Assembly (NCBI RefSeq): GCF_016746085.1
Contig: NZ_JAERTZ010000026.1
Location: 310,001-374,000, forward strand
Source of the DNA: Zobellella iuensis
GTDB lineage: Bacteria > Pseudomonadota > Gammaproteobacteria > Enterobacterales > Aeromonadaceae
Direction of reading: 5' to 3'
Length of the DNA: 64,000 bases
The notes beneath the pieces were generated by a model. That model worked only from the letters and a program-made list of their open reading frames with translations, was not told the origin of the DNA and made no database searches. A program made the translations under genes and the position numbers. Every line of letters starts with the position of its first letter. The stretch's first letter is position 1. Positions 19,320 through 31,321 of the stretch are shown here, piece after piece.

Positions 19320-20111
19320 ATGAAAACAACCCTCCGCCTCCTCCTGCTGGGCAGCAGCCTCGGCCTGTTCGCCGCCGGCGCCCAGGGCTCCACCCTGGAG
19401 CAGATCCAGCGTTCGGGTGAATTCCGTTTCTGCTTCGAGTCCGGCTACATGCCCTTCGAGATGACCGACAAGGGCGGCGACTTTATCGGCTTCGACATCG
19501 ATATCGCCAAGGCCATGGCCAGGTCGGTCAACGTCAAGTTCGTGCCGGTCAATACCGGCTGGGACGGCATCATCCCCGCCCTGCAGACCAACAAATGCGA
19601 TCTGATCCTGGGCATGACGGTCACCCCCGAGCGCAACCTCAGCGTCAACTTCGCCGACCCCTATTTCGACGCCGGCCAGACGGTACTGATCCGCCCGGCG
19701 CTGGCCGACGGCATCGACTCCTATCGCCAGCTGAACGATGAAAACTACACCGTCACCGCCCAGCTCGGCACCACCGGCGAATACGCCATCAAGCGCCATC
19801 TGGGCCGGGCCAAGGTGCGGCTGTTCGAAAGCTCCGCCGACGCCGCCCAGGAAGTGGCCAACGGCCGGGCCGACGCCTTCGTCTACGACATCAGCTACAA
19901 CGCCGTCTACGCCGCCCAGAATCCGGGCCGGCTGGTGCACCTGGACCAGGCCTTCACCTACGGCCCGCTGGGCTGGGCGGTGCGCAAGGGCGACGGGGAC
20001 TTCCTCAATTTCCTCAACAACTACCTGCGCCAGATCCGGGAAGACGGCAGCTACGACCGGCTCTACCACAAGTGGTTCAAGAGCGACGCCTGGCTCGCCC
20101 GGGTCCAGTAA
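19320..20111 (+). CDS. Polar amino-acid ABC transporter, periplasmic binding protein
   Basis: This 263-residue family 3 solute-binding protein has a signal peptide (1-23, ending AAGAQG). The mature protein contains GEFRFCFESGYMPFEM, the family signature GFDIDIAKAMAR, and GWDGIIPALQTNKCDLI. It belongs with the permease and ATPase genes that follow. The exact amino acid cannot be read from the sequence; the overall form is like glutamine/arginine/cystine binders. Confidence 0.9.
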   Translation: MKTTLRLLLLGSSLGLFAAGAQGSTLEQIQRSGEFRFCFESGYMPFEMTDKGGDFIGFDIDIAKAMARSVNVKFVPVNTGWDGIIPALQTNKCDLILGMTVTPERNLSVNFADPYFDAGQTVLIRPALADGIDSYRQLNDENYTVTAQLGTTGEYAIKRHLGRAKVRLFESSADAAQEVANGRADAFVYDISYNAVYAAQNPGRLVHLDQAFTYGPLGWAVRKGDGDFLNFLNNYLRQIREDGSYDRLYHKWFKSDAWLARVQ

Positions 20112-20165
20112 TCCTCTGGTTGTTGCCGGCGGCCCGGGCCGCCGGCGGGTTTGACGGGAACGAAT

Positions 20166-21116
20166 ATGCAGACTGCCAAACAGCGCTGGCTGTGGAACGG
20201 GGTCTTTGTGGGCGTGCTGCTCATGCTGGCCGGCGCCCTCTACTGGTCCACCCAGAGCATCGACTACCACTGGCGCTGGGAGCGGGTGTTGCCCTATGTG
20301 GTGGACAGCTCGCCCCAGCCCATCCGCGCCCCCTTCGACGGCCAGGCCGAACTGGGCGATGACGGCCGTACCCTGACCCTGGTGTCGGACCATGGCGACG
20401 CCCCCCTGGTGCTGGAGCGGTTCAGTACCCTCCTGGTGGCGGACGGCGATCTGCTGTTCGAGGGGGACGAAGTGGCCAGGCTCGACAGCCTGCGCGCCGG
20501 CCCCATCCTCCATGGCATGGTGATGACGCTGCAACTGTCGGTGGTGTCGCTGTTGTGCTCCATCCTGCTCGGCCTGGGGTTGGGCCTGGGACGGCTGTCC
20601 GCCAACCCGGCCCTGCGCAAGCTGTGCATCCTCTATATCGAAATCATCCGCGGCACCCCGCTGCTGGTGCAGATCTTCATCATCTACTTTTTCGTCGGCA
20701 CCGTGCTGTCGCTGGATCGCTTCACCGCCGGCGCCGCCGCCCTCACCCTGTTCAGCGCCGCCTATGTGGCGGAGATCATCCGCGCCGGCATCCAGGCGGT
20801 GCCAGTGGGACAGATGGAGGCGGCCCGTTCCCTCGGCATGAGCTATGGTCGGGCCATGGTCGAGGTGATACTGCCCCAGGCGCTCAGGCGCAGCCTGCCG
20901 GCCCTGGCCGGCCAGTTCATCAACCTGATCAAGGACTCCTCCCTGGTCTCGGTGATCTCCCTCACCGATCTGACCAAGGCCGGCCGGGAAGTGGTGTCCT
21001 CCACCTTCGCCCCCTTCGAGGTGTGGTTCACCGTGGCCCTGCTCTACCTGGTGATGACGGCGTCCCTGTCCTGGCTGGTGCAGCGGCTGGAACGGCGCCT
21101 GTCGGCGGGACACTAG
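20166..21116 (+). CDS. Polar amino-acid ABC transporter permease with periplasmic insert
   Basis: This 316-residue HisM/GlnP-type permease has a first membrane helix at about residues 10-30, then roughly 80 soluble residues (about 31-112). The BPD_transp_1 core follows, with [16 protein letters not shown] and the EAA loop [14 protein letters not shown] contacting the ATPase. The soluble stretch between helix 1 and the core is an unusual feature and would face the periplasm. The ATG at 20166 is preferred to a TTG five codons upstream. One permease gene suggests a homodimeric membrane part. Confidence 0.9.
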   Translation: MQTAKQRWLWNGVFVGVLLMLAGALYWSTQSIDYHWRWERVLPYVVDSSPQPIRAPFDGQAELGDDGRTLTLVSDHGDAPLVLERFSTLLVADGDLLFEGDEVARLDSLRAGPILHGMVMTLQLSVVSLLCSILLGLGLGLGRLSANPALRKLCILYIEIIRGTPLLVQIFIIYFFVGTVLSLDRFTAGAAALTLFSAAYVAEIIRAGIQAVPVGQMEAARSLGMSYGRAMVEVILPQALRRSLPALAGQFINLIKDSSLVSVISLTDLTKAGREVVSSTFAPFEVWFTVALLYLVMTASLSWLVQRLERRLSAGH

Positions 21117-21124
21117 GAGACCCC

Positions 21125-21874
21125 ATGCAGATAAAACACGCAGAAACCATGCTCAACGCCAGCCGGGTCGACAAGGTGTTCGACAACGGCTGCCGGGCGC
21201 TCAGCCAGGTGTCGGTGACCCTTCGTCGTGGCGAAGTGGTGGTGATCGTCGGCCCCTCGGGGTCGGGCAAATCGACCTTCCTGCGCACCCTCAACCGGCT
21301 CGAAAGCATCAGCGCCGGCCGCATCGAACTCGAAGGCACCGACATTCATGCCCGCAGCACCAACGTCAACCGGCTCCGGGAACGGGTGGGCATGGTGTTC
21401 CAGGGCTTCAACCTCTTCCCCCACAAGACCGCCCTGCACAATGTAATGCTGGCCCCGCTCAAGGTGGCCCGGCGTCCCCGTGCCGAGGTCGAGCTGCAGG
21501 CACGGGCCCTGCTGGCCAAGGTGGGCCTGGCCGAGCGCATGGACCACTACCCCGCCCAGCTGTCCGGCGGCCAGCAGCAGCGGGTGGCCATCGCCCGGGC
21601 CCTGTGCATGCAGCCGCAGATCATGCTGTTCGACGAGCCCACCTCGGCGCTGGATCCGGAAATGGTGGGGGAAGTGCTGGAGGTGATGAAGGGCCTGGCC
21701 CGGGACGGCATGACCATGGTGGTGGTCACCCACGAGATGGGCTTCGCCCGGGAAGTGGCCGACCGGGTGCTGTTCATGGCCGACGGCCTGTTGCTGGCCG
21801 AAGACACCCCGGACGGCTTTTTCAACCGCCCCGCCCATCCGCGGTTGCGGCAGTTCCTGTCGCAGATCCTCTAA
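21125..21874 (+). CDS. Polar amino-acid ABC transporter ATPase
   Basis: This 249-residue GlnQ-type ATPase has Walker [10 protein letters not shown] near residues 42-50, a Q-loop in [12 protein letters not shown], signature LSGGQQQR, Walker [14 protein letters not shown] and the switch His in [15 protein letters not shown]. The start is the ATG at 21125 with AGGAG 5 bp upstream, eight bases after the permease stop; the frame is open further upstream but there it overlaps the permease gene. It completes the three-gene transporter. Confidence 0.93.
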   Translation: MQIKHAETMLNASRVDKVFDNGCRALSQVSVTLRRGEVVVIVGPSGSGKSTFLRTLNRLESISAGRIELEGTDIHARSTNVNRLRERVGMVFQGFNLFPHKTALHNVMLAPLKVARRPRAEVELQARALLAKVGLAERMDHYPAQLSGGQQQRVAIARALCMQPQIMLFDEPTSALDPEMVGEVLEVMKGLARDGMTMVVVTHEMGFAREVADRVLFMADGLLLAEDTPDGFFNRPAHPRLRQFLSQIL

Positions 21875-21911
21875 CCCATCCACCGCCTCGCCGGTGTTGT
21901 TCAAGGTGTGT

Positions 21912-22865
21912 ATGACCAATCCTATTGAAAGCCTGCTCGCGCAGTTTCCCCTGGCCATCCTCGACGGCGCCCTGGCCACCGAGCTGGAAAGCCGGGGCTG
22001 CGACCTCAAGGATCCGCTGTGGTCGGCCAAGGTGCTGATCGAGCAGCCCGAGCTTATCTACGCCGTTCACTACGACTATTTCGCCGCCGGTGCCGATGTA
22101 GCCATCACCGCCAGCTACCAGGCCACCTTCGAGGCCTTCGCCCGCCGCGGGCTGGACACCGGACAGGCCGCCGGCCTGATGCAGCGGGCGGTGCAACTGG
22201 CGGTGGCGGCGCGGGACGACTTCTGGCAAGGATTAAGCGCCGAACAGCGCGCCCTGCGCCCCCGCCCCCTGGTGGCGGCCTCGGTCGGCCCCTACGGCGC
22301 CATGCTGGCGGACGGCTCCGAATACCGGGGCCATTACGAGCTGGATGAAGCCGGCCTGATGGCCTTTCATCGCCCCCGGCTGGAGGTGCTGCTGGCGGCC
22401 GGCGCCGACCTGCTGGCCTGCGAGACCCTGCCCTGCCTGAGCGAGGCCCGGGCCCTGGCCCGGTTGATGGAAGCCTACCCCGGCGCCTGCGGCTGGATCA
22501 GTTTCAGTTGCCGAGACGCGGAGCACAACAGCCAGGGCGAGCGGCTGCGCGACTGCGTCACGGCCCTGGCCCCCTTCGAGTCGGTGGTGGCGCTAGGACT
22601 CAACTGCACCGCACCCGAGCACGTGCCCGGGCTGCTGCAATCGGTACGGGGCGCCACCGCCAAGCCGCTGCTGGTCTACCCCAACTCCGGCGAGCAGTAC
22701 GACGCCGGCCACAAGTGCTGGCACGGCCCGGCCGACAGCGAACAGTTCGCCCTGGCCGCCGGACGCTGGCAGCGGGAAGGCGCCGCCCTTATCGGCGGCT
22801 GCTGCCGCACCTCGCCGGCGGACATCGCCGCCGTGGCCGCCCTGCTGCGCCCGGCGGCAGGATAA
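21912..22865 (+). CDS. mmuM: Homocysteine S-methyltransferase MmuM
   Basis: This 317-residue enzyme transfers a methyl group from S-methylmethionine (or S-adenosylmethionine) to homocysteine, making methionine. The zinc ligands are visible as Cys in GLNCTAPEH and the adjacent pair in GGCCRTSPADI, in the conserved C-terminal half of the TIM barrel. ILDGALATELESRG is the typical N-terminus. The ATG at 21912 is preferred over an upstream TTG by similarity; its ribosome site is weak. It lies 37 bp after the ABC transporter ATPase gene, so that transporter could supply S-methylmethionine, as MmuP does in E. coli; that link is inference. Confidence 0.92.
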   Translation: MTNPIESLLAQFPLAILDGALATELESRGCDLKDPLWSAKVLIEQPELIYAVHYDYFAAGADVAITASYQATFEAFARRGLDTGQAAGLMQRAVQLAVAARDDFWQGLSAEQRALRPRPLVAASVGPYGAMLADGSEYRGHYELDEAGLMAFHRPRLEVLLAAGADLLACETLPCLSEARALARLMEAYPGACGWISFSCRDAEHNSQGERLRDCVTALAPFESVVALGLNCTAPEHVPGLLQSVRGATAKPLLVYPNSGEQYDAGHKCWHGPADSEQFALAAGRWQREGAALIGGCCRTSPADIAAVAALLRPAAG

Positions 22866-22875
22866 GAAAAAAGGG

Positions 22876-23340
22876 TCAGATCGGCAGATTCAACCCGGAT
22901 TTCAGCACATTGAGCACCACATTGGTGTTCATGCGCTTGATCTCCGGGAACTGGCTCATGGTGGCTTCGGCGATGGCGTCGAATTCGGTCACGTCCCGCG
23001 CCAGGATCACCGCCACCAGATCCACCGCGCCGGTCACGTAGAAAATCTGCTGGAAGGCGTCCTGGCCCTGGGCCCAGCGCATAAAGCGGTCCATCACCGG
23101 GTAGTTTTCCCGCTCGATTTCCAGGCCGACGATAAAGGTCATCAGGTTGTCGAGCTTGCGGTTGTCGACCACCGCCACGTCGGCGCTGATCACCCGGCTC
23201 TGGCGCAGCCGCTTCAGCCGCCGCTGCACCGCCGACGGCGACAGCCCTATCTCTTCGGCGATGACTTCGCTGCGGGTCAGGCAGTTGCGCTGCACGATGG
23301 CGAGTATTTTGCGATCGAATTGGTCGAGGTTGTCACTCAT
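22876..23340 (-). CDS. Lrp/AsnC-family transcriptional regulator
   Basis: This 154-residue regulator has an N-terminal winged helix (residues 1-60; LDQFDRKILAIVQRNCLTRSEVIAEEIGLSPSAVQRRLKRL in two parts) and a C-terminal RAM ligand-binding domain (VTGAVDLVAVILARDVTEF). The start is the ATG at 23340. It converges on mmuM with only 10 bp between the stops. Single-gene Lrp-type regulators next to amino-acid transport and metabolism genes usually respond to an amino acid; the target here is not known. Confidence 0.9.
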   Translation of the reverse strand: MSDNLDQFDRKILAIVQRNCLTRSEVIAEEIGLSPSAVQRRLKRLRQSRVISADVAVVDNRKLDNLMTFIVGLEIERENYPVMDRFMRWAQGQDAFQQIFYVTGAVDLVAVILARDVTEFDAIAEATMSQFPEIKRMNTNVVLNVLKSGLNLPI

Positions 23341-23432
23341 TGCCGGCTGGATCCCGTCGGATGGTTGAAGCCATAAATACGGCTGGACGGCTATTCTAAA
23401 TAACTCGGCGATCCGGCTCAACCATTGAGAAA

Positions 23433-23461
23433 CACAAAGGCGGCCCCCGGCCGCCTTTGTG
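23433..23461 (-). terminator. Terminator of the hemA-kdsA operon
   Basis: A perfect 13-bp stem CACAAAGGCGGCC/GGCCGCCTTTGTG with a 3-base loop lies 24 bp past kdsA, with a TTT tract on the minus strand after the stem. Confidence 0.85.
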
Positions 23462-23484
23462 AGGAACAAGAGCTCAAACCCGGC

Positions 23485-25125
<1,641 letters not shown>

Positions 25126-25148
<23 letters not shown>

Positions 25149-25983
25149 CTTGCCTCCCGGGCCACTGGCCCAGCGTGAGCCGCTCCTGGCCGCCGTAATC
25201 GCGCAGGGTCTGCACCAGGCAATAGCCCATGGCGTCAAAATATTCCCGCATCTGGCTCCCCTGCTGCCAGCCGTGCTCCAGCAGCAGCCAGCCTCCGGCA
25301 TTGAGATACGCACGCGCCATCTCGACAATATGGTGCAGATCCGCCAGGCCCGCCTGTTCCGCCACCAGGGCCGACGCCGGTTCGAAACGCACATCTCCCG
25401 ATTGTAAATGGGGATCGGCGGCATCGATATAGGGCGGGTTGGACAGGATCATGTCGAAATAAAGCCCTGCCAGCGGTTCAAACCAACTGCCCTGGCGCAC
25501 CTCTATGGCCAGCACCAGTCGGGCGCTGTTGCGCCGGGCCAGGGCCGCCGCTTGCGGGCTGAATTCCACCGCCAGCACCCTATCGGCGGGGCGCTCGCTC
25601 TTGAGCGCCAGGGCGATGGCGCCGGTGCCGGTGCCCAGATCCGCCAGGGTGGCGGGCCGTGCCGGCAACCGCGCCAGGGCCGCTTCCACCATGAGTTCGG
25701 TATCGGGTCGGGGGATCAGGGTGGCGGACGACACCTCGAGCTCCAGCGACCAGAACTCGCGCCGGCCGGTCAGGTGCGCCACCGGCTCGCCCCGCCGCCG
25801 CCGGGCCACCAGGGCCGCCAACTGTTCCTGCTCGGCCGGGGTCGGCCGGTATTCCGGCCAGGCCAGCAGGAAGCTCTGCGGCTTGCCCAGCACGTGGCAC
25901 AGCAGCACGTCCGCATCCAGGGCGGGCGACTCGCCCCCCGCCAGTTGTTCGCGCAGCCGTTGGCGCAGCTCGGCCAGGGTCAT
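25126..25983 (-). CDS. prmC: Release-factor glutamine methyltransferase PrmC
   Basis: This 285-residue methyltransferase modifies the Gln of the GGQ motif of RF1 and RF2. The SAM-binding motif LADLGTGTGAIALALK lies near residue 115 and the substrate-binding NPPY in ILSNPPYIDAADPHL near residue 185. The N-terminal helical domain is complete. Its ATG follows the prfA stop without a gap (TAA then ATG), so enzyme and substrate are translationally coupled. Confidence 0.96.
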
Positions 25984-27069
25984 TTACTGTCCCGCCAGGG
26001 CGGCCAGCAAGTCGGCCTGGTGCTCCTGCAGTATCGGCTGGGTCAGCATCTCGAGCTGGCCTTCGAGCACTTCGCTCAGCCGGTACAGGGTCAGGTTGAT
26101 GCGATGATCCGACACCCGCCCCTGGGGGTAGTTGTAGGTGCGGATGCGATCGGAGCGATCGCCGCTGCCCAGCAGGTTGCGGCGGGTGCTCTGCTCCTCG
26201 GCATGGCGTTTGTCCTGCTCCATCTGCGCCAGGCGCGAGGCCAGCACCGCCATGGCCTTGGCCCGGTTCTTGTGCTGGGAGCGCTCGTCCTGGCATTCCA
26301 CCACCATGCCGGTGGGCAGGTGGGTGATGCGGATGGCGGAGTCGGTCTTGTTGACGTGCTGGCCGCCGGCGCCGGAGGCGCGGAAGGTGTCCACCTTCAG
26401 ATCCGCCGCGTTGATCTCGGGGGCCTCGGCTTCGGGAACCTCGGGCAGCACCGCCACCGTGCAGGCGGAGGTATGGATGCGGCCCTGGGACTCGGTCTCG
26501 GGTACCCGCTGCACCCGGTGCCCGCCGGACTCGAACTTGAGCTTGCCGTAGGCACCACTGCCCTCGAGGCGGGCGATGATTTCCTTGAAACCGCCGTGCT
26601 CCCCCTCACTGGCGCTGACGATCTCGATACGCCAGCGCTGCTGTTCGGCGTAGCGGCTGTACATACGGAACAGATCGCCGGCGAAGATGGCCGCCTCGTC
26701 GCCGCCGGCCCCGGCGCGGATCTCCAGGAAACAGTTGTTGTCGTCCTTCGGATCCTTCGGGAGCAGCAGGATCTGCAGCTCGCGGCCCAGCTCCTCGATG
26801 GCGGCCTCGGCGGTGTCGATCTCTTCCTCGGCCATGGCCCTGAGCTCGGCGTCGTCTTCCGCCAGCATCTCGCGCGCGCCGGCCAGATCCGCCTCGGCCT
26901 GGCGGTAGCGGCGAAAGCAGCCCACCACGTCTTCCAGCTGGGCGTATTCCCGGGTGAGGGCCCGGTACTGATCCTGGTTGTTGATGACGGAGGCCTCGCC
27001 CAGCAGCGCCTGCACCTCTTCGTAGCGCTCCTGCAGGCCTTCCAGTTTCTTCAGTATGGATTCGTTCAT
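25984..27069 (-). CDS. prfA: Peptide chain release factor 1
   Basis: This 361-residue RF1 reads UAA and UAG and triggers peptide release. The GGQ motif is visible in [18 protein letters not shown] (near residue 237), the PrmC methylation site. The codon-recognition tripeptide is Pro-Glu-Thr ([14 protein letters not shown]), where E. coli has Pro-Ala-Thr; the middle position is variable in the PxT motif. It lies between hemA (24 bp gap) and prmC (no gap). Confidence 0.97.
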   Translation of the reverse strand: MNESILKKLEGLQERYEEVQALLGEASVINNQDQYRALTREYAQLEDVVGCFRRYRQAEADLAGAREMLAEDDAELRAMAEEEIDTAEAAIEELGRELQILLLPKDPKDDNNCFLEIRAGAGGDEAAIFAGDLFRMYSRYAEQQRWRIEIVSASEGEHGGFKEIIARLEGSGAYGKLKFESGGHRVQRVPETESQGRIHTSACTVAVLPEVPEAEAPEINAADLKVDTFRASGAGGQHVNKTDSAIRITHLPTGMVVECQDERSQHKNRAKAMAVLASRLAQMEQDKRHAEEQSTRRNLLGSGDRSDRIRTYNYPQGRVSDHRINLTLYRLSEVLEGQLEMLTQPILQEHQADLLAALAGQ

Positions 27070-27093
27070 CTGTGTCTCGCCGCTATGGCCTTG

Positions 27094-28353
27094 TCAGCGC
27101 TGGCCGAGGCCCAGGCTCTGGGCCAGCACGGCCAGGATTTCCTGATCGCCGTCCTTGCCCGCCTGGCTCAGCGCCTGGGTGGGAGTATGGATAAGCTTGT
27201 TGGTGAGGCGCCGGGCCAGCTCCCCCATGGTTTTGGCCGGATCCTCGCCCTGGGCCAGGGCCTGCAGCGCCCGACCGAGCTCCTGCTCCCGCACGGCGTC
27301 GGCCTGGGTGCGGTAGTCGCGGATCAGATCCACCGACTTGAGCGAGCGGAACCAGCCCATGAACTGGTCCCGCTCTTCAAGAATAATCCGTTCGGCCTGG
27401 CCGGCCGCGCGCTTGCGGGCCTCCAGGTTCTGCTCGATGATGCCCTGCAGATCGTCCACCGTATACAGGTAGGCATCGCTCAATTCGTCCACCTCCGGTT
27501 CGATATCCCGCGGCACCGCGATGTCCACCAGCAGAATGGGCTTGTGGCGGCGCGCCTTGAGCGCCCGCTCGACCATGCCCTTGCCGATGATCGGCAGGGG
27601 GCTGGCGGTGGAACTGATGACGATGTCGGCTCTGGGCAGATGTTCGGGGATCTGCTCCAGGGTCATCACCTGGGCGTCGAACTCCAGGGCCAGGTTCTGG
27701 GCCCGTTCCAGGGTGCGGTTGGCCACCATCATCTGGGTCACCGACTGTTCCTTCAGATGGCGGGCCACCAGCTCCACGGTTTCACCGGCACCGACCAGCA
27801 ATACCCGGGTACGGCTGAGATCGGAAAAGATGCGCTTGGCCAGGCTGACGGCGGCAAAGGCCACCGACACCGCGCTGGCGCCGATCTCGGTTTCGGTGCG
27901 CACCCGCTTGGCCACGGAAAACGACTTCTGGAACAGCCGCTCGAGAATGCCCTTGAGGCTGCCCACCTGATGGGACTGGTTATAGGCCTGCTTGATTTGC
28001 CCCAGGATCTGCGGCTCGCCCAGCACCAGGGAGTCCAGACCACAGGCCACCCGCATCAGGTGGCGCACCGCCTCCTCGCCCTGGTGCTGGTACAGGCAGG
28101 AAGTCAGTTCGTCTTCATCCAGATGGTGAAACCGTTGCAGCCAGTGGCGTACCAGGTCACTTTCCCCCTGCTGATCCAGGCAACAGTAGAGCTCGGTGCG
28201 GTTGCAGGTAGAGACAATCACCGCCTCTTCCACCCCTCGGGTGTGCATCAGCTCCTGCAGTGCCTTGGGGGCGAGATCCGGCCCGAATGCCACCCGCTCG
28301 CGCAGGGCGACGGAAGCGGTCTTATGATTGATTCCCAGTACCAGCAGGCTCAT
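27094..28353 (-). CDS. hemA: Glutamyl-tRNA reductase
   Basis: This 419-residue enzyme reduces glutamyl-tRNA(Glu) to glutamate-1-semialdehyde, the first committed step of C5-pathway haem synthesis. The catalytic Cys is in [12 protein letters not shown] near residue 50, followed by the NADPH-binding [13 protein letters not shown] and a C-terminal helical dimerisation domain. It opens the leftward operon to kdsA and is divergent from lolB, the arrangement also seen in E. coli. Confidence 0.97.
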   Translation of the reverse strand: MSLLVLGINHKTASVALRERVAFGPDLAPKALQELMHTRGVEEAVIVSTCNRTELYCCLDQQGESDLVRHWLQRFHHLDEDELTSCLYQHQGEEAVRHLMRVACGLDSLVLGEPQILGQIKQAYNQSHQVGSLKGILERLFQKSFSVAKRVRTETEIGASAVSVAFAAVSLAKRIFSDLSRTRVLLVGAGETVELVARHLKEQSVTQMMVANRTLERAQNLALEFDAQVMTLEQIPEHLPRADIVISSTASPLPIIGKGMVERALKARRHKPILLVDIAVPRDIEPEVDELSDAYLYTVDDLQGIIEQNLEARKRAAGQAERIILEERDQFMGWFRSLKSVDLIRDYRTQADAVREQELGRALQALAQGEDPAKTMGELARRLTNKLIHTPTQALSQAGKDGDQEILAVLAQSLGLGQR

Positions 28354-28418
28354 GAGGGTATTCTGCGGCTCACAACATCTTTCAAGTAGCCGGCTATTGT
28401 ACGAGAAAGGGTAAGCCT

Positions 28419-28447
28419 TTAAAAGGCGCTGACCTTGCCCTTATACT
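28419..28447 (+). promoter_or_regulatory. Probable lolB promoter
   Basis: TTAAAA (28419-28424), a 17-bp spacer and TATACT (28442-28447) precede lolB by 28 bp, giving a short leader. The -10 is a good match and the -35 a partial one. Confidence 0.45.
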
Positions 28448-28475
28448 GACGACAAACATAATCTCGGAGTTGTCT

Positions 28476-29054
28476 GTGCGCGCCTTATTCATCGCCTTTG
28501 CCCTGTTGCTCGTCTCCGGCTGTGCCTACCGGGCACAGGAAGCCCCTCCCGGCTCCTGGCAGGCCCAGAGGGCCACCCTGGCCCAGTTGCAGGACTGGCA
28601 GCTGTCGGCCCGGCTCGGCATCATCACCCCGGATGAGCGGGGCAGCCTCAGCCTGTTCTGGCGCCAGGACAGCGACGATTACCGGATGAACCTGACCAAT
28701 GTGGTGGGCAGCCGGGTGTTCGACCTCAGCCGCCGCCAGGGCACCATTCAGCTTACCGACAGCGAGGGCCGGCAGCATACCGCGGGCAACGCTCGGGACC
28801 TGGTGTTCCGGCTGACCGGCTGGGATCTGCCGGTGGAACAGCTGGCCTACTGGATCAAGGGGCTGCCCGGTGAAGCGGACCAGGTGGAATACGACGCCGA
28901 TGGCCGGCCGCAAAGCCTGCGCGCTCACGGTTGGCAACTCAGCTATCTGGGCTATACCCGCATCGATGGCCTCTGGCTGCCGAGCCGGCTGAATCTGACC
29001 CACGATACCACCACCCTGCGCCTGGCCATCAACCAATGGGAACTGAAGCCATGA
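28476..29054 (+). CDS. lolB: Outer-membrane lipoprotein receptor LolB
   Basis: This 192-residue lipoprotein accepts lipoproteins from LolA and inserts them into the outer membrane. The signal peptide ends in the lipobox LLVSGC (Cys near residue 16). The beta-barrel core follows, with [18 protein letters not shown], and [12 protein letters not shown] near the end. GTG at 28476 was chosen because GGAG sits 6 bp upstream; a TTG at 28470 is in frame but too close to that site. It overlaps ispE by 4 bp, as in E. coli. Confidence 0.93.
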   Translation: MRALFIAFALLLVSGCAYRAQEAPPGSWQAQRATLAQLQDWQLSARLGIITPDERGSLSLFWRQDSDDYRMNLTNVVGSRVFDLSRRQGTIQLTDSEGRQHTAGNARDLVFRLTGWDLPVEQLAYWIKGLPGEADQVEYDADGRPQSLRAHGWQLSYLGYTRIDGLWLPSRLNLTHDTTTLRLAINQWELKP

Positions 29055-29920
29055 TAGTCCTGCCCGCCCCGGCCAAACTCAACCTGTTCCTGTACATCAC
29101 CGGCCGCCGCAACGACGGCTATCACAACCTGCAGACCCTGTTCCAGTTTCTGGACCATGGCGACAGCCTGAGCTTCGAGCCGGCCGCCGACGGCCATCTC
29201 CTCCTCGAGCCGGCCCTGCCCGGGGTGGAGCAAGAGCACAACCTCGTCATCAAGGCCGCCCGCCTGCTGCAGAGCAAGACCGGCTGCACCAAGGGCGCCC
29301 GCATCCGTCTCACCAAGCGGCTGCCCATGGGCGGCGGCCTGGGCGGCGGCTCCAGCGATGCCGCCACCACCCTGGTGGCCCTCAACCGGCTGTGGCAATT
29401 GGGGCTCAGCCAGGAACAGCTGGCCCGTCTCGGTCGCCGGCTGGGCGCCGACGTGCCGGTGTTCGTGCGCGGCCAGGCCGCCTTTGCCGAAGGGGTGGGC
29501 GATATCCTGACTCCCGCCCATCCGCCCGAACCCTGGTATCTGGTCCTCAATCCCGGTATCGAAGTGGCAACCGCCGCCGTCTTTACCGATCCGGAGCTGC
29601 ATCGCGCCAGCCCGGCGCTCAGCCTGGCACAACGGCTCAGCCTGCCCTGGGAAAACGATTGCGAACCGCTGGTCAAAAAGCGCCACCCCGAGGTTGCCAA
29701 GCTCCTGGGCTGGTTGCTAGAATATGCGCCGTCAAGAATGACGGGCACCGGGGCCTGTATCTTTGCCACCTTCGACAGCCGGGAAGCGGCCGAAAATGCG
29801 TTGGCCAGGGCGCCGGAAGGAAGCACCGGTTTCATTGCCAAAGGCTGTAATATTTCGCCGCTGTTCACTGCGTTGCGACAGCTCGACGAACCGGCCCCGT
29901 CATCGAATACGGCAACCTAG
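29051..29920 (+). CDS. ispE: 4-diphosphocytidyl-2-C-methyl-D-erythritol kinase
   Basis: This 289-residue GHMP kinase phosphorylates CDP-methylerythritol in the MEP isoprenoid pathway. The N-terminal [21 protein letters not shown] holds the substrate-binding Lys, and the ATP loop is [17 protein letters not shown] near residues 96-112. [12 protein letters not shown] is the C-terminal GHMP motif. The start at 29051 overlaps the lolB stop (ATGA). Confidence 0.96.
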   Translation: MIVLPAPAKLNLFLYITGRRNDGYHNLQTLFQFLDHGDSLSFEPAADGHLLLEPALPGVEQEHNLVIKAARLLQSKTGCTKGARIRLTKRLPMGGGLGGGSSDAATTLVALNRLWQLGLSQEQLARLGRRLGADVPVFVRGQAAFAEGVGDILTPAHPPEPWYLVLNPGIEVATAAVFTDPELHRASPALSLAQRLSLPWENDCEPLVKKRHPEVAKLLGWLLEYAPSRMTGTGACIFATFDSREAAENALARAPEGSTGFIAKGCNISPLFTALRQLDEPAPSSNTAT

Positions 29921-30172
29921 GCAGCGCTTGCAAGAGAGTGGGGGTGGGCCCGCTTTCTCCCTTATTCCGAGGGCCAATTCGCTGTTGAGTGATGTCTGCA
30001 GGACGACACGGCCGAGGCCGGCTCGCCGTCCGGGTTGTCTGACCCGGCTACCTGCAAGACACACCACGTTCAGAATTATAAAAAGGGCTGGATAGCGGAA
30101 CTTGTTTCCGTAAACGGGTTCACGGCCCCGTCCAGTCTCGCCACCCATGAAACAACCCCGAGGTTTTCAACC

Positions 30173-31120
30173 GTGCCCGACATGAAGCTGTTTGCTGGTA
30201 ATGCAACGCCGGAACTCGCCCAACGTATCGCCGATCGTCTCTTTATCAAACTGAGTGCTGCCGATGTCGGTCGCTTCAGTGACGGCGAAATCAGCGTACA
30301 AATCAACGAAAATGTACGTGGCGGCGATGTCTTCATCATCCAGTCCACCTGCGCACCGACCAACGATAACCTGATGGAACTGATCGTGATGGTGGACGCC
30401 CTGCGCCGAGCCTCCGCCGGTCGTATTACCGCCGTTATCCCCTACTTTGGCTATGCCCGCCAGGACCGCCGCGTGCGCTCCGCCCGGGTGCCGATTACCG
30501 CCAAGGTAGTGGCCGACTTCCTGTCCAGCGTGGGCGTTGACCGGGTGCTGACCGTCGACCTGCATGCCGAACAGATCCAGGGCTTCTTCGACGTGCCGGT
30601 GGACAACGTGTTCGGCACCCCGGTGCTGCTGGAAGACATGAAAGCCAAGAACCTGGACAACGCCGTGGTGGTCTCCCCCGACATCGGCGGTGTGGTGCGG
30701 GCCCGGGCCGTGGCCAAGCTGCTGGACGAAACCGATATCGCCATCATCGACAAGCGCCGCCCCCGCGCCAACGTGTCCCAGGTGATGCACCTGATCGGCG
30801 ATGTGGAAGGCCGTGACTGCGTGATCGTGGACGACATGATCGACACCGGCGGCACCCTGTGCAAGGCCGCCGAAGCCCTGAAAAACCACGGCGCCAAACG
30901 GGTGTTCGCCTACGCCACCCACGCCGTGTTCTCCGGCAATGCCGCCCAGAACATCAGGGACTCGGTGATTGACGAGGTGATCATCACCGACTCCATCCCG
31001 CTGACTCCGGAAATCGAAGCCCTGGCCAAGGTCAAGCAGCTGTCCCTGTCCGGCATGCTGGCCGAAGCCATTCGCCGCATCAGCAACGAAGAGTCCATCT
31101 CCGCCATGTTCGAACATTGA
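30173..31120 (+). CDS. prs: Ribose-phosphate pyrophosphokinase
   Basis: This 315-residue enzyme, equal in length to E. coli Prs, makes PRPP from ribose 5-phosphate and ATP. The family signature [17 protein letters not shown] and the PRPP-binding loop [17 protein letters not shown] are intact. The start is GTG at 30173, as in E. coli, with a GAGG site 9 bp upstream. The 252 bp between ispE and prs contain no gene; a TATAAA at 30077-30082 could be the -10 of a promoter giving a long leader. It is followed by a large heptamer repeat array and a terminator. Confidence 0.97.
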   Translation: MPDMKLFAGNATPELAQRIADRLFIKLSAADVGRFSDGEISVQINENVRGGDVFIIQSTCAPTNDNLMELIVMVDALRRASAGRITAVIPYFGYARQDRRVRSARVPITAKVVADFLSSVGVDRVLTVDLHAEQIQGFFDVPVDNVFGTPVLLEDMKAKNLDNAVVVSPDIGGVVRARAVAKLLDETDIAIIDKRRPRANVSQVMHLIGDVEGRDCVIVDDMIDTGGTLCKAAEALKNHGAKRVFAYATHAVFSGNAAQNIRDSVIDEVIITDSIPLTPEIEALAKVKQLSLSGMLAEAIRRISNEESISAMFEH

Positions 31121-31127
31121 TGACTGA

Positions 31128-31281
31128 AAGCTGGAAGCTGGAAGCTGGAAGCTAGAAGCTAGAAGCTAGAAGCTAGAAGCTAGAAGCTAGAAGCTAGAAG
31201 CTAGAAGCTAGAAGCTAGAAGCTAGAAGCTAGAAGCTAGAAGCTAGAAGCTAGAAGCTAGAAGCTAGAAGCTAGAAGCTGA
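31128..31281. repeat. 22-copy heptamer array (AAGCTGG/AAGCTAG)
   Basis: Exactly 154 bp = 22 units of 7 bp: three AAGCTGG, eighteen consecutive AAGCTAG and one AAGCTGA. It starts 7 bp after the prs stop and ends 6 bp before the prs terminator. Because 7 is not a multiple of 3, no reading frame is selected. The identical interior units imply recent slippage or homogenisation. Confidence 0.97.
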
Positions 31282-31287
31282 AAGTCT

Positions 31288-31316
31288 AAAAAGCCCGCGG
31301 ATTCGCGGGCTTTTTT
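31288..31316 (+). terminator. Terminator of the lolB-ispE-prs operon
   Basis: The stem AAGCCCGCG/CGCGGGCTT with a GATT loop is followed by six T. It lies directly after the heptamer array, so the array is within the transcript. Confidence 0.93.
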
Positions 31317-31321
31317 ATTTC

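Noticed and set aside
25408-28389. A 993-codon open frame on the plus strand opposite prmC, prfA and hemA
   Set aside because: It spans three well-identified genes in antisense and has low-complexity composition with no family similarity.
29921-29935. PurR-like box before prs
   Set aside because: TGCAAGCGCTGCC on the minus strand matches only about eight of eleven fixed positions and lies 240 bp from the prs start; not strong enough to list.
31128-31281. CRISPR-like array
   Set aside because: The unit is 7 bp with no spacers, and no cas gene is nearby.
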